A stretch of DNA of 36,964 nucleotides from an uncultured Bacilli bacterium (GTDB lineage: Bacteria; Bacillota_I; Bacilli_A; RF39; UBA660): positions 1 to 36,964 of the forward strand of contig CAKPPI010000007.1 in NCBI GenBank assembly GCA_934177545.1, given 5' to 3'. Of the stretch, positions 16,330 to 24,939 are shown piece after piece. Positions within the stretch are counted from its first letter, which is position 1. Each line of letters opens with the position of its first letter. Below the pieces are notes generated by a model. It was not told the DNA's origin, did no database searches, and was given only the letters and a program-made list of their open reading frames with translations. The translations under genes and the position numbers were made by a program.

Positions 16330-17337
16330 TTATTTATTCAATATTTTATCCTTGTTTTCTTTTTTATAAGTAATAATTGCCGGCTTATAATAATCATTTG
16401 TTTCTTTAATAGCATTTTCAAAAGATATATCAGTTAGATTAAGTATTTCAAAGGCTTTACTAATTGATGTTTCCTTATCATACATTAAACAATCATTTAA
16501 TAATAAAACATCAGCTAAGCCATAATCACTATTTAGTAAATGACTACTATAAACAGTACCTAAAAAGTATCTATAATTTACATCAGGTTTAAAACTATTA
16601 ATATTATTTTTCATTTTTCTTAATGAGGCTATATACTCTTTTCTAGAAATATCAGGAAAACTAAGTTGCTCTTTATACTTAGTTATAAATTCATAACTAT
16701 TCTCGTCTATATACCCTATTTTATCTTTTATATTTAATAAAATACTATCATCATATAATTTATTACATGAGTAGTTAAAAGAGAGATATCTAAACAATCT
16801 ATTAATAGCAATATCATTTTTAGAATATCCTTTTCCATAAATAAAATCTAAGTATTTATTTTCCATATAAATAGAGATAAGTTCTGAAAAAACAGGTGAT
16901 GCTAAATAAGCATCTAAATTTAAATAGTGAAAAAATTCATGAATAAGAGTTTTACCATCAGTTACAGTACCATTAAAGCTAACATTATATAATTTTTTCT
17001 TATTACTAATATAAGCGTTATTACTAAAATCGCCATCTTCATTAATAGAGTCACAAAAAGCAAAATTTCCATCTCTTAAACTTTTTTCAAAGTAATAAAC
17101 ATAACATCTATCAATATTATTTAAAAATTCAGTTACCAAATCAAGAGTTTCAATACCCCCAACAAACTGATTACACTCTAAGCATATTTTATTACTACCT
17201 ACAATTTTAAAAGGATCAAGTCTTTTTTTAGATTCTTCAAAAAATTCAATATTGGTTTCTAACATATATAAATAAAATGAATATTTATGGTTCTTTAAGT
17301 ATTCATCTAATTCTTGATTAAATTTAAAATAATCCAT
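16330..17337 (-). CDS. HEXXH-containing protein, possible zinc metalloprotease, 335 aa
   Basis: Contains LIHEFFHYLNLDAYLASPVF near residues 140-160, which holds an HEXXH zinc-binding motif. SELISIYMENKYL follows about 20 residues later and could supply the third (Glu) ligand, as in gluzincins. There is no signal peptide or membrane segment, so the protein appears cytoplasmic. The surrounding sequence matches no peptidase family that I can name. The ATG follows AGGGGAG. It lies just upstream of the 926-residue protein gene in the same direction, so the two may act together. Protease activity is inferred from the motif alone. Confidence 0.75.
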   Translation of the reverse strand: MDYFKFNQELDEYLKNHKYSFYLYMLETNIEFFEESKKRLDPFKIVGSNKICLECNQFVGGIETLDLVTEFLNNIDRCYVYYFEKSLRDGNFAFCDSINEDGDFSNNAYISNKKKLYNVSFNGTVTDGKTLIHEFFHYLNLDAYLASPVFSELISIYMENKYLDFIYGKGYSKNDIAINRLFRYLSFNYSCNKLYDDSILLNIKDKIGYIDENSYEFITKYKEQLSFPDISRKEYIASLRKMKNNINSFKPDVNYRYFLGTVYSSHLLNSDYGLADVLLLNDCLMYDKETSISKAFEILNLTDISFENAIKETNDYYKPAIITYKKENKDKILNK

Positions 17338-17359
17338 TGTTTCTACTCCCCTGACAAGT

Positions 17360-17771
17360 TTAAAAAAATTCTACTAAGTTTAGGATAAAAGCTACAAAAA
17401 GCCATAGTAAATATGGTATAAGTAAATAACTTGATAATTTATTTTTCTTATAGAACTTTCTAATCATATATATAACCACAAATATTAAAATAGTCAAGTT
17501 TATAAAGACTAATAATTTAAGTTTTAATAAAAAGAAGATAATTGGTCAAATTAACAAAATAAGTCTTAAGTAATTCTTTAGCATTTCTTACTAAATAACT
17601 AGCTATTCCCATTAGGATATAAAGTACAGTCCAAACTATTGGAAAAATATAACCAGGAATAAAACCATTATAACTTTCAGTAGCACTCTTAATAAGTAAC
17701 CATACTAATCAACCTAATATCAATGGAATAGCTATAGAAATAATCAATCGTTTATAATTTATTTTTTTCTA
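17360..17771 (-). pseudogene. tspO: Decayed tspO/MBR-family gene
   Basis: Translation of the minus strand in two frames gives a TspO-like membrane protein. The order is KKINYKRLIISIAIPLILG, then GFIPGYIFPIVWTVLYILMG, then LLIxPIIFFLLK, then YLLIPYLLWLFVAFILN. TspO proteins are five-helix tryptophan-rich membrane sensors. Four lesions are visible. The start position reads TAG. A TGA lies at 17709-17711. There is a one-base shift between about 17565 and 17600. A second TGA at 17546-17548 falls where the family has Trp (N..WS..FF). Three other Trp codons remain TGG. This accounts for most of the 17338-17810 gap. Confidence 0.8.
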
Positions 17772-17810
17772 TCAATCACATCATTATTATATGTGTATTT
17801 AATAACTTTA

Positions 17811-20195
17811 TTAAAGATTTATTCTAGCACTTTTCCTCTCTTCATTTATCCTGTCTAGCCCTTTTTCATTACCAATTATCTTTTTATCAATTTCCCCCAG
17901 CTTATTATTAATTTGTTTCAAAACAACACTATTTAATATGTCATATTTGTCTTTTACCTCTTTACTCTTTTCAATCATTATATCTATTTTATCTATACTA
18001 TCACATTTAAAATATTGATTAATCTTACTTATAATCATTTGTTTTTCTTTATTAAGTTCATCTTTCCTAATCTTCACTACTTCTATTTTATCTTTATTTA
18101 AATTTATTTTTGTTTCTATAGTATTAATACTGCTATCAACACAATTTATCTTTTCTTTTTGTTTTTTCTTATAATTTTGTTCTTCATTTGTTCTTTCTTC
18201 AGTTAGCCTTCTAATTTGCTGGTTTATCTTACCAATCTTTCCAAAATTTAATATCGGATGAGTTGATAACAATTCTAATTCTTTTGTAATATTAGCAAGT
18301 GTTGAAGTAATTTTTGGATTATGATAACTAGTTGTTTTTTCTTGCTCTTTTAAAGCTACTAAATTATTTAATTGCTTTTCTAATTCACTTTGTTTAGCTA
18401 ATAACATGTTAAGTTCATTATCATTATTAGTAATAGCATCTACTACTCTTTTATAATCTTCCTTGATTGGTTTTGAAAAGCTTTCAAATATTTTTATACC
18501 ACTATAAAATAAATACTCTTTTTCCATTTCTTCACGACAAAGTTTTTCTTTAAGAAGTTCTTCTTTTGCTATTCTAGCTTTTTGTAATTCAAATTTTTTT
18601 CTTTCTTCTCTATCGTTTAAAATAGTAATATATTTTCTAGTCAAATATTTAGAAATAGTATAAAGATTAGTTAATCCATCATTCTTTATTTCTTTTATCA
18701 TAGAAGAGGTTACCTCAACTTTTGATACTATTTCAACAAGTTCAGCTAAACCATCATAATAGTCATTTAATTTATCTTTATATGGTAAAAGACTATCTAA
18801 TTTATTTATAGCAAATGGAGTTATGTTTCCTTTAAGAATAAAATCTATATTATAGTTATAATTTTTTCCCAAAATATATTTTATTTCATCAAAAGAATAG
18901 TCACCATTAAACAACTTATCAGTAGAATTTTCTAAAGGTGAAAGCATATCCAAATTCTTTCTAAAAATAATTTCTATATCATTTTCTGTATAATTTCCTT
19001 TTTTCTTAAGCTTATCAAACTCCTCAAAAAAATAATCATATCTAAACAAATCATTAGAATCACAACTATCACCATAACTAACTATTTTTTCTAATAAAGA
19101 ATCAACAAGTTCTAATTTAAAACTTTCTAATTCTCTCCCCTTCTTACACTTCATCACATCAAAAATATAAACCTTTAAGCTTGGAAAGCTCTTTTGTAAT
19201 TCGTATGCACTTCTATAATTATAATCATAACTCTTAGCCCCATTAGTAAAACCAAAAATTGCAATAGGAGAAAAACCGTCTTGTATTACTTCACTATAAA
19301 CAGGAGTTATTTTATCATTAGCAATATTTTCATTTTTTAGGATCAGACATTCATCAATTAGTCTTTGAGGATGATCAATTTTTCTAATAGAACTATAATT
19401 AAGTAAATCACCAGCATCTATTGCTTCATTATCAGCATACATATCGCTACTACTCGCACCTACTATATTGCTAGGAGCCATAATGAAACCAAAATCATTA
19501 TTAAAAGCATCATTTACATCTTGATTATATAATGAACAAGAAACATATCTAGTTTTGAATTTGTTATTATATTCTATAGTTTTACTACTATGACCAAGAA
19601 AGCAAAAATTATCATCAGTCATAGTATCTAGATTTCCAAAGTAATTAGCCCATTCAACCAGAATTTTTTCTTGAACATTTTCTAATATTTTTTTCATTGT
19701 AACAGTATCTTTATTTAAACTAGCAACAGTATATGCCCTATCAAATAAAGAAATATCTTCTTCACTCATAAAATATTTCATATTAATTATAGTATCATCT
19801 TTAGCTGTTATTAGATCTCTAGTCAAAAAATATTTTTCAATACTTTTATCAATCTGATAAATATTATCTATAACTTTTACTAAATCAGGTATCTTTTTAT
19901 TATTTAAATAATAAGAAACCATATTATATTCATTATTTTTAGGTAACAGTTCTTTATATTCTTCAATTAAGTTTTCATTAAATTCAATATCTTCATATAC
20001 TTTAAGTCCCATATTACAATCATGAACAAAATCAGTTACTATCTCGTTAAAAGTAGAATAAGGTATATCAGTCGAAACATCATTGTAATACCCACGTAAA
20101 ATAACATTTCTCTTTACTATATATTTAATTTTTTCTACTAATTCATCAGTAATATTTACCTTTTTATAATCACTTGATATTATTATTTCAGCCAT
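17811..20195 (-). CDS. Large protein with C-terminal coiled coil, 794 aa, function unknown
   Basis: The start is taken as the ATG at 20195 (MAEIIISSDYKKVNITDEL), because GTAGGAG lies 8 nt upstream. The frame stays open to 20261 but has no better site. The protein is soluble. A central region (about 205-345) has the order CFLGHSS, YVSCSLYN, GFIMAPSNIVGASSSDMYAD, then VYSEVIQDGFSPIAIFGFTN. I have seen this pattern in uncharacterised proteins of gut Bacillota. The Y-x-E-V element followed by a beta strand is faintly like ADP-ribosyltransferases. Residues about 555-790 are a long charged coiled coil. The function is not established. Confidence 0.8.
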   Translation of the reverse strand: MAEIIISSDYKKVNITDELVEKIKYIVKRNVILRGYYNDVSTDIPYSTFNEIVTDFVHDCNMGLKVYEDIEFNENLIEEYKELLPKNNEYNMVSYYLNNKKIPDLVKVIDNIYQIDKSIEKYFLTRDLITAKDDTIINMKYFMSEEDISLFDRAYTVASLNKDTVTMKKILENVQEKILVEWANYFGNLDTMTDDNFCFLGHSSKTIEYNNKFKTRYVSCSLYNQDVNDAFNNDFGFIMAPSNIVGASSSDMYADNEAIDAGDLLNYSSIRKIDHPQRLIDECLILKNENIANDKITPVYSEVIQDGFSPIAIFGFTNGAKSYDYNYRSAYELQKSFPSLKVYIFDVMKCKKGRELESFKLELVDSLLEKIVSYGDSCDSNDLFRYDYFFEEFDKLKKKGNYTENDIEIIFRKNLDMLSPLENSTDKLFNGDYSFDEIKYILGKNYNYNIDFILKGNITPFAINKLDSLLPYKDKLNDYYDGLAELVEIVSKVEVTSSMIKEIKNDGLTNLYTISKYLTRKYITILNDREERKKFELQKARIAKEELLKEKLCREEMEKEYLFYSGIKIFESFSKPIKEDYKRVVDAITNNDNELNMLLAKQSELEKQLNNLVALKEQEKTTSYHNPKITSTLANITKELELLSTHPILNFGKIGKINQQIRRLTEERTNEEQNYKKKQKEKINCVDSSINTIETKINLNKDKIEVVKIRKDELNKEKQMIISKINQYFKCDSIDKIDIMIEKSKEVKDKYDILNSVVLKQINNKLGEIDKKIIGNEKGLDRINEERKSARINL

Positions 20196-20250
20196 AGTTT
20201 TTTCTCCTACTCTCATACTTATCATAGCATAATAGCCAGTTTTGTCAAAC

Positions 20251-20279
20251 AAAAAAGCCATAATTAAATATCAGGCTTT
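20251..20279 (-). terminator. Terminator after the 104-aa gene
   Basis: On the minus strand AAAGCC (20279-20274) pairs with GGCTTT (20259-20254), with six more Ts running on. It lies just after the stop at 20283 and before the 794-residue gene. Confidence 0.6.
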
Positions 20280-20282
20280 AAT

Positions 20283-20597
20283 TTATTTTTTTCTATAAAT
20301 TTTTCTGATTGAGTTTTCCCATCTTTCATTATTTTCTTCCAACGTTTCTCCTACTATATAATAGCCATTTGTTGTTAAAATTTTATTTCCTTTACTAGTT
20401 TTAATAAATAAAGGGTCATCTCCTCCGCCAATCATAACAGTAGTAATTTTACTTTTGTTTGGATGCCTCTTATGATATTCAGCTATTATTTTTTGTTGTT
20501 CATCAAAGTCAAGCTGTTCATATTCATCATAAGACATACCAATTGTATTTAGTAAAACTTCATTAACACTATCCCTTATTGTATTTTCTGATTTCAT
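20283..20597 (-). CDS. Small hypothetical protein, 104 aa
   Basis: The ATG at 20597 is preferred because AAAGGTG sits 6 nt upstream; a GTG at 20606 would overlap that site. The N-terminal half is acidic and helical (MSYDEYEQLDFDEQQKIIAE). The middle has VMIGGGDDPLFIKTSKGNKI, a Gly-rich beta segment, and the end is basic. I know no family. It lies between tRNA-Arg and the 794-residue gene. A terminator in between suggests separate transcripts, so any functional link is a guess. Confidence 0.7.
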   Translation of the reverse strand: MKSENTIRDSVNEVLLNTIGMSYDEYEQLDFDEQQKIIAEYHKRHPNKSKITTVMIGGGDDPLFIKTSKGNKILTTNGYYIVGETLEENNERWENSIRKIYRKK

Positions 20598-20658
20598 TAT
20601 TTTCACCTTTTACAATAATAATTTATTACTAAACTATAAATTCTAGTTTCTATTAACA

Positions 20659-20735
20659 TGGTGTCCCCGATTGGAATCGAACCAACGACCTATTGCTTAG
20701 GAGGCAATCGCTCTATCCTACTGAGCTACGAGGAC
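20659..20735 (-). tRNA. tRNA-Arg (CCU)
   Basis: A 77-nt cloverleaf on the minus strand: GTCCTCGTAGCTCAG at the 5' end, anticodon stem ATTGC/GCAAT around CTCCTAA, T-loop TTCGATT, and CCA encoded. The CCU anticodon reads AGG. An extended -10, TGCTAAAAT, lies just upstream on the minus strand, inside an inverted repeat (20741-20771). Confidence 0.96.
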
Positions 20736-20740
20736 ATATA

Positions 20741-20771
20741 TTCATTTTAGCATATTTTTTACTAAAATGAA
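20741..20771. repeat. Perfect 10-bp inverted repeat over the tRNA-Arg promoter
   Basis: TTCATTTTAG (20741-20750) and CTAAAATGAA (20762-20771) are exact inverse copies with an 11-nt spacer. It lies between the tdk stop and the tRNA. One arm overlaps the proposed -10 of the tRNA gene. It has no long T tail, so it is a poor terminator as it stands. Confidence 0.55.
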
Positions 20772-20778
20772 TTATTTT

Positions 20779-21381
20779 TTATCTTTTTTTCTTAGTATAG
20801 ACTTTTTTATAATAGCAAGCTCCACACAAAGGAACATATTCTATTTTTTTGTTAGCACCATCTATTTCTATTTCTTCTCCATTAAAAGTGAACTCTCCAT
20901 CTACTTTTCTAGCATTAAACTTAGCTTTTTCGCCACATGGACATAAGGAATTAGTTTCTAATTCTACAATATTATCAGCAAGAGCCATTAGTCTTGCACT
21001 ACCATCAAATAACTCTCCTTTGAAGTTAGTTCTTAATCCATAACAAGAAACTTTAATATTAGCTTTTTTATTAATCATCCATAACTCTTCTATTTGTTTT
21101 TTAGTTAAAAACTGTACCTCATCAACAATTATATGATTACAAAATAATATATTTTCTATATTACTAGTAGTTAATATTCTATCTTCTTTATCAAGTAAAA
21201 TATCAACCTTTCTAGTTTCTCCTTTTCTATTGATAATATAATCATTACCCTTAGTATCAATCATAGGTTTAATTAGCAAAACAGTTTGACCATTTTCTTC
21301 TAAATCATGAATCTTTTGAAAGATTCTTGTTGTTTTACCACCTTTCATCGCACTATAGTAAAATGATAAATCTTCTTGCAT
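20779..21381 (-). CDS. tdk: Thymidine kinase, 200 aa
   Basis: Type II thymidine kinase: ATP + thymidine gives dTMP, for nucleoside salvage in the cytoplasm. The P-loop is SAMKGGKTT (10-18), close to the family's G.M..GKS/T but without the first Gly. IIVDEVQFL is the Walker B/DEVQF motif. CYGLRTNFKGELFDGSARLMALAD is the conserved lasso-side segment. The zinc site has CPCG and CGAC pairs. Length is normal. It starts 15 nt after dnaB with AGAAGGA as ribosome site, so the two are probably co-transcribed. Confidence 0.96.
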   Translation of the reverse strand: MQEDLSFYYSAMKGGKTTRIFQKIHDLEENGQTVLLIKPMIDTKGNDYIINRKGETRKVDILLDKEDRILTTSNIENILFCNHIIVDEVQFLTKKQIEELWMINKKANIKVSCYGLRTNFKGELFDGSARLMALADNIVELETNSLCPCGEKAKFNARKVDGEFTFNGEEIEIDGANKKIEYVPLCGACYYKKVYTKKKR

Positions 21382-21396
21382 TTTTAATCCTTCTTT

Positions 21397-22707
21397 CTAA
21401 AATGATGATAACAATGTATCCATTTCTTCTTTTTCTTTGCTATCCATTGAATTAGTTTTTAAATCTTCATTAAACCAATCAGGAAGTATTTCTTTTTGTT
21501 TACTAGCTACTACTTTATTGTTCTTATTAGTATTAGTAGACATAGCTATCTTCTTCATCTTTTTATATTCTTTTTCAGTAAGACGCATTGCTTCTTCTAC
21601 TGTTTCAATATTAAGTCTTTTCCACTGACCAGCAATAGTTTCTAAATAACTTCTATTTAGTTTTTGATTATTAAGTTTTAAAGCATATGATATTAAAACA
21701 TTAACTACTCCTGATGATAATTTTTGTTCTATCATCAAGTCTTCAATAAGTTTTAAATCACGTTTAGTAGGTTCTGCTCCTTTTTGTTTACTCTTTAAGT
21801 AGTCATAGGGAGAAGTATTTTCAAAGGTATAAGCCATCTTAGCCCATTTAGAATTATCTCCTTCTGGTTTCTTTAAAAACTCTGGTTGTCGTTGATAGAT
21901 TAATGTTGGAAGACTACCAGCATGATCAAACTGATAGTAGTTTCTACAACTCTTTCTAAGTAAAGTTCTATCAACCAGTCCCTTCTCATTAATAGATGAC
22001 TGTACCAGTCCTGCCATATTAGTAGTATCAAAATTATAAACTAAGGCTAGTGAGTTAATTAACTCTTTTACATCCTCTGTAAAACATCTACTAGATACAA
22101 TAGATCCTGGAATAGAACTTATTAGTAGATTGAAATCAATAACTCTTTTAGATATAATCTTAGCTTCTTTTCTCTCTTCGATAATGTCTAACACTTCAAA
22201 TGGTTTTAAATTACTACTTTCAAATACTTCATCAAAAGAAGAACTAACATCTTCATAATCCTTTAAACTAATCTTTGGAACTTGAAATATTTCCTGTCTT
22301 TTAGCATATTCTTTTTTACCTATGTTATTATATAGGACAATATTTAGTATGGGGTGATGAAAAAACTCACTAGCAGAAATAGGAGAAAACAAAAGATAAA
22401 CATAATGATTAACATTTCCTTTTTTAATATAAGTCTTAATAAGACCAACCGCTTCTAGTTTTTCTCTAGCAATCATTATATCTTCAAGTTTTAATTGCAT
22501 AGTAGCCATCAAATGATGATGATTTAAGTCCTCACTCATTTGGTTTAGAGAATCAAGATCATCTACTAAGGCAAAGTATAAACTAACAGCAGTATAACCA
22601 ATAATCGGTTGATAAAGCATTGTTAAAAGTTTACGGTCTTCACTATGAAGAACTGTTTTATTAATGACAATATATTGATCAGCAGGTAAGATAGTTAAAT
22701 TCTTCAT
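21397..22707 (-). CDS. dnaB: DnaB, replication initiation and membrane attachment protein, 436 aa
   Basis: Resembles the Bacillus-type DnaB, a helicase-loading co-factor that works with DnaD and DnaI; it is not the E. coli DnaB helicase. The N-terminus (LLTMLYQPIIGYTAVSLYFA) is the winged-helix oligomerisation domain. The C-terminal region (MIEQKLSSGVVNVLISYALK ... YLETIAGQWKRLNIETVEEA) is the DnaB/DnaD-type domain with its YxxxIAxxW-like motif. The ATG follows GGGAGG. In Bacillus dnaI usually follows; here tdk does. Confidence 0.92.
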   Translation of the reverse strand: MKNLTILPADQYIVINKTVLHSEDRKLLTMLYQPIIGYTAVSLYFALVDDLDSLNQMSEDLNHHHLMATMQLKLEDIMIAREKLEAVGLIKTYIKKGNVNHYVYLLFSPISASEFFHHPILNIVLYNNIGKKEYAKRQEIFQVPKISLKDYEDVSSSFDEVFESSNLKPFEVLDIIEERKEAKIISKRVIDFNLLISSIPGSIVSSRCFTEDVKELINSLALVYNFDTTNMAGLVQSSINEKGLVDRTLLRKSCRNYYQFDHAGSLPTLIYQRQPEFLKKPEGDNSKWAKMAYTFENTSPYDYLKSKQKGAEPTKRDLKLIEDLMIEQKLSSGVVNVLISYALKLNNQKLNRSYLETIAGQWKRLNIETVEEAMRLTEKEYKKMKKIAMSTNTNKNNKVVASKQKEILPDWFNEDLKTNSMDSKEKEEMDTLLSSF

Positions 22708-22735
22708 AATAAGACCTCCCTTAAAAAGTATAAAC

Positions 22736-22760
22736 TAAAAAAAGAACTTATTCAAGTTCT
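22736..22760 (-). terminator. Terminator between the 276-aa gene and dnaB
   Basis: On the minus strand AGAACTT (22760-22754) pairs with AAGTTCT (22749-22743) around a 4-nt loop and runs into a T tract. It separates dnaB from the gene upstream. Confidence 0.75.
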
Positions 22761-22768
22761 AAATTAAA

Positions 22769-23599
22769 CTAATATGGATAGTCAGTTCCAAGGTATATAC
22801 CTGTAATTACATTATATAAACCTACACACTTACCATCTTTAAAAGTAAATTTAAAGGAATAATAAAAAGGTGGATTAGTAGTATCAGGAATAGTAGTAGG
22901 TGATTTAAAATTTTTAAAAACGTCATCGGCAGTTTTATAACGACTAGAAGTATCATAACCAATAGTAACAGGCGTATTAGAAGAAACAACAATTTCTTTA
23001 TGTATGTTTGTCTTTTTCCACACATTATCTACTTGTGCCTGTGATTCCATATAATAATAACTACCAACTTTAACTATTTTATACATTTGATAATTGTCTT
23101 TTTCCTCATATAATCCATAACTATTATCTTTCTTATTATATTTAACAGTAAAAGTTTTATTATTAACAGTATAAGTACCGTTTTTCACCATATCATTTAC
23201 TTCCTGATCAGTTAAAGTATAAGCTGTGTAAATAACACCTTTTAAAGTATAATAATTATCTTTCTTAATAGCATCAGTTACATAAAGTACATCCATACCA
23301 CTTAGCTCCTCAGTAATTAATTGTCCCTTATCATTATTTACAGTAACATTACACGTGCTATTACAAGTACTACATTTTTCATTATCATTAACCGGTTTTT
23401 CTAAATCGCTAGCTTTTTGTTTCAAATTGCTAGCTTCCTTTTCTAAATCACTTACCGTATTTTTTAATTTTTTTACTTGTTTATTTAAATTAGCAGTTTT
23501 TTTAGCTGTTGATGACTTATAACTATGAAAACTATAAATGATACCACCAAATATTAGTAAAACTATTAAAATAATTATTAAATTTATTTTCTTTTTCAT
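22769..23599 (-). CDS. Membrane-anchored coiled-coil protein, 276 aa
   Basis: An N-terminal helix (residues about 5-24) anchors the protein, with no clear cleavage site. A coiled coil follows at about 34-68 with Leu heptads (VKKLKNTVSDLEKEASNLK). Then come a Cys cluster (CSTCNSTC) and a beta-rich external domain to the end. The repeated Tyr/Asn/Thr pattern suggests an extracellular or spore-space domain. The ATG follows AGAAGGAAAG. No known family is recognised. A terminator separates it from dnaB. Confidence 0.78.
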   Translation of the reverse strand: MKKKINLIIILIVLLIFGGIIYSFHSYKSSTAKKTANLNKQVKKLKNTVSDLEKEASNLKQKASDLEKPVNDNEKCSTCNSTCNVTVNNDKGQLITEELSGMDVLYVTDAIKKDNYYTLKGVIYTAYTLTDQEVNDMVKNGTYTVNNKTFTVKYNKKDNSYGLYEEKDNYQMYKIVKVGSYYYMESQAQVDNVWKKTNIHKEIVVSSNTPVTIGYDTSSRYKTADDVFKNFKSPTTIPDTTNPPFYYSFKFTFKDGKCVGLYNVITGIYLGTDYPY

Positions 23600-23665
23600 A
23601 TAAATCTTTCCTTCTGTAATATGCCTTTAACTAATACATCTTTTAAATATCAATAAAATCTATTC

Positions 23666-24829
23666 TCAATCTAATTTTTTTTGTAATTCTTTAAGTTTTG
23701 ATAGGAATTCATTAGTCTTTCTAATTTCAGCATCAAGTTTATCATAGTTAGCTGTATTTTCTAGTTTAAGAGAGTTATCACTAGATAGTTTATCTTCTTC
23801 TATTCCAAAGATAGGACTAATAACCGGTGTTGGTTTATAAGGAGTTTTAGACTTAGAGAATAACTCATCCATAGTTGGTATCTTTACCTTAGGAGCTTCT
23901 ACTTTGATATCTTCATAACTAAATGGTACTTCCTCTTTCTTAGTTTCTAATACTTCTATATCGTCATCCTCATTTTTAAGTGCTACTACTTCCTTATCCT
24001 TTTTCCACTTAGCTTCTAACTCTTGTAAAGTAATAGGTGCATCCCCATCATCTTCATGTTTTATTATCTCATCCTGAGTAATAGTCTTACCTTTCTTTAA
24101 TAATTCATCTAAACTGATAATAGCATTTTGTTCTTGATCTTCTTCAAAATTAGTTAAACTAATATTTTCTTGTTTAACCTCTTCCTTAGTATCAAGCATC
24201 TCATCTAATACAGGAATAACTTCATCATTAGTAACTTCCTTAAATGGTTTAACCTCTATTGGTTCAAAGATAGGTCTTTCTTCCTTCTTATCTTGTTCAA
24301 TTAATTGTCTTTCAAGTCTCTTTAACTCTTCCTTAGCTTCTTCCTTAGTATATACTTCATTCTTATAAGTAATTCCACTAGGGTTAGCATCTAATATTTC
24401 AACTTCAGAAAGAGAATTATCATTTAACTTTATCTCTTTAGTAATAACATTATCATCATTTTTAGGCTCAATAACTTCTGTTACAACTGGCTCTATAGCA
24501 ACAGGAGATGTAAATGTCTCCTTAACTACTATCTTAGGAGGTTCTTTCTTCTCTTCCATTACTAAAGGTTTAATCTCTTCCCTTACCTTTTCTTGCTCAA
24601 TTCTAAAGACAGGTGGTAAAGCTGCTTCTTGTTGTTCTTTTTCTAAAATCTTTACTTTTTCTGCTAATTTTGTCAATTCTTGAGTGTTTGTTTTTAACTT
24701 TTTTTTCTCATCTTTCTTCTTTATGAAAGATATAACCCATAGAATTATATATAGTAAAATAGCTGCTAATAAAATAATAAACAGTATAAATACTTCCTTC
24801 TTAGCTAAAAAATCAATTATCTCTTGCAC
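23666..24829 (-). CDS. Acidic membrane-anchored protein, about 387 aa, function unknown
   Basis: One membrane helix near residues 15-37 (FILFIILLAAILLYIILWVI) is followed by a Lys-rich stretch. A long Glu/Lys/Pro-rich, probably disordered cytoplasmic region follows, ending in a short helix. The motif ISLDELLKKGK / ITLQELEAKW occurs twice, near 240 and 270, and IPTMDELF occurs later. The GTG at 24829 is preferred: AGAGGTGA lies 6 nt upstream of it but touches the ATG at 24835. Overall layout (one helix, then a charged tail) resembles cell-division scaffold proteins, but no homology is claimed. It is divergent from spoVB. Confidence 0.75.
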   Translation of the reverse strand: MQEIIDFLAKKEVFILFIILLAAILLYIILWVISFIKKKDEKKKLKTNTQELTKLAEKVKILEKEQQEAALPPVFRIEQEKVREEIKPLVMEEKKEPPKIVVKETFTSPVAIEPVVTEVIEPKNDDNVITKEIKLNDNSLSEVEILDANPSGITYKNEVYTKEEAKEELKRLERQLIEQDKKEERPIFEPIEVKPFKEVTNDEVIPVLDEMLDTKEEVKQENISLTNFEEDQEQNAIISLDELLKKGKTITQDEIIKHEDDGDAPITLQELEAKWKKDKEVVALKNEDDDIEVLETKKEEVPFSYEDIKVEAPKVKIPTMDELFSKSKTPYKPTPVISPIFGIEEDKLSSDNSLKLENTANYDKLDAEIRKTNEFLSKLKELQKKLD

Positions 24830-24939
24830 TATCATTCACCTCTTACACTTCTATACTAACTATATCATAATTCTTAGAAAGAAGAAAAGTAAATTATTAG
24901 TTTTAAATATTTTTTACATCTTATTTACAAGGAGGCTTC

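Noticed and set aside
17546..17711. UGA as a Trp codon in this genome
   Set aside because: All intact genes use TGG for Trp and none has internal TGA. Several genes (3968, 13039, 23666 and 34936 ends) stop at TGA at sensible places.
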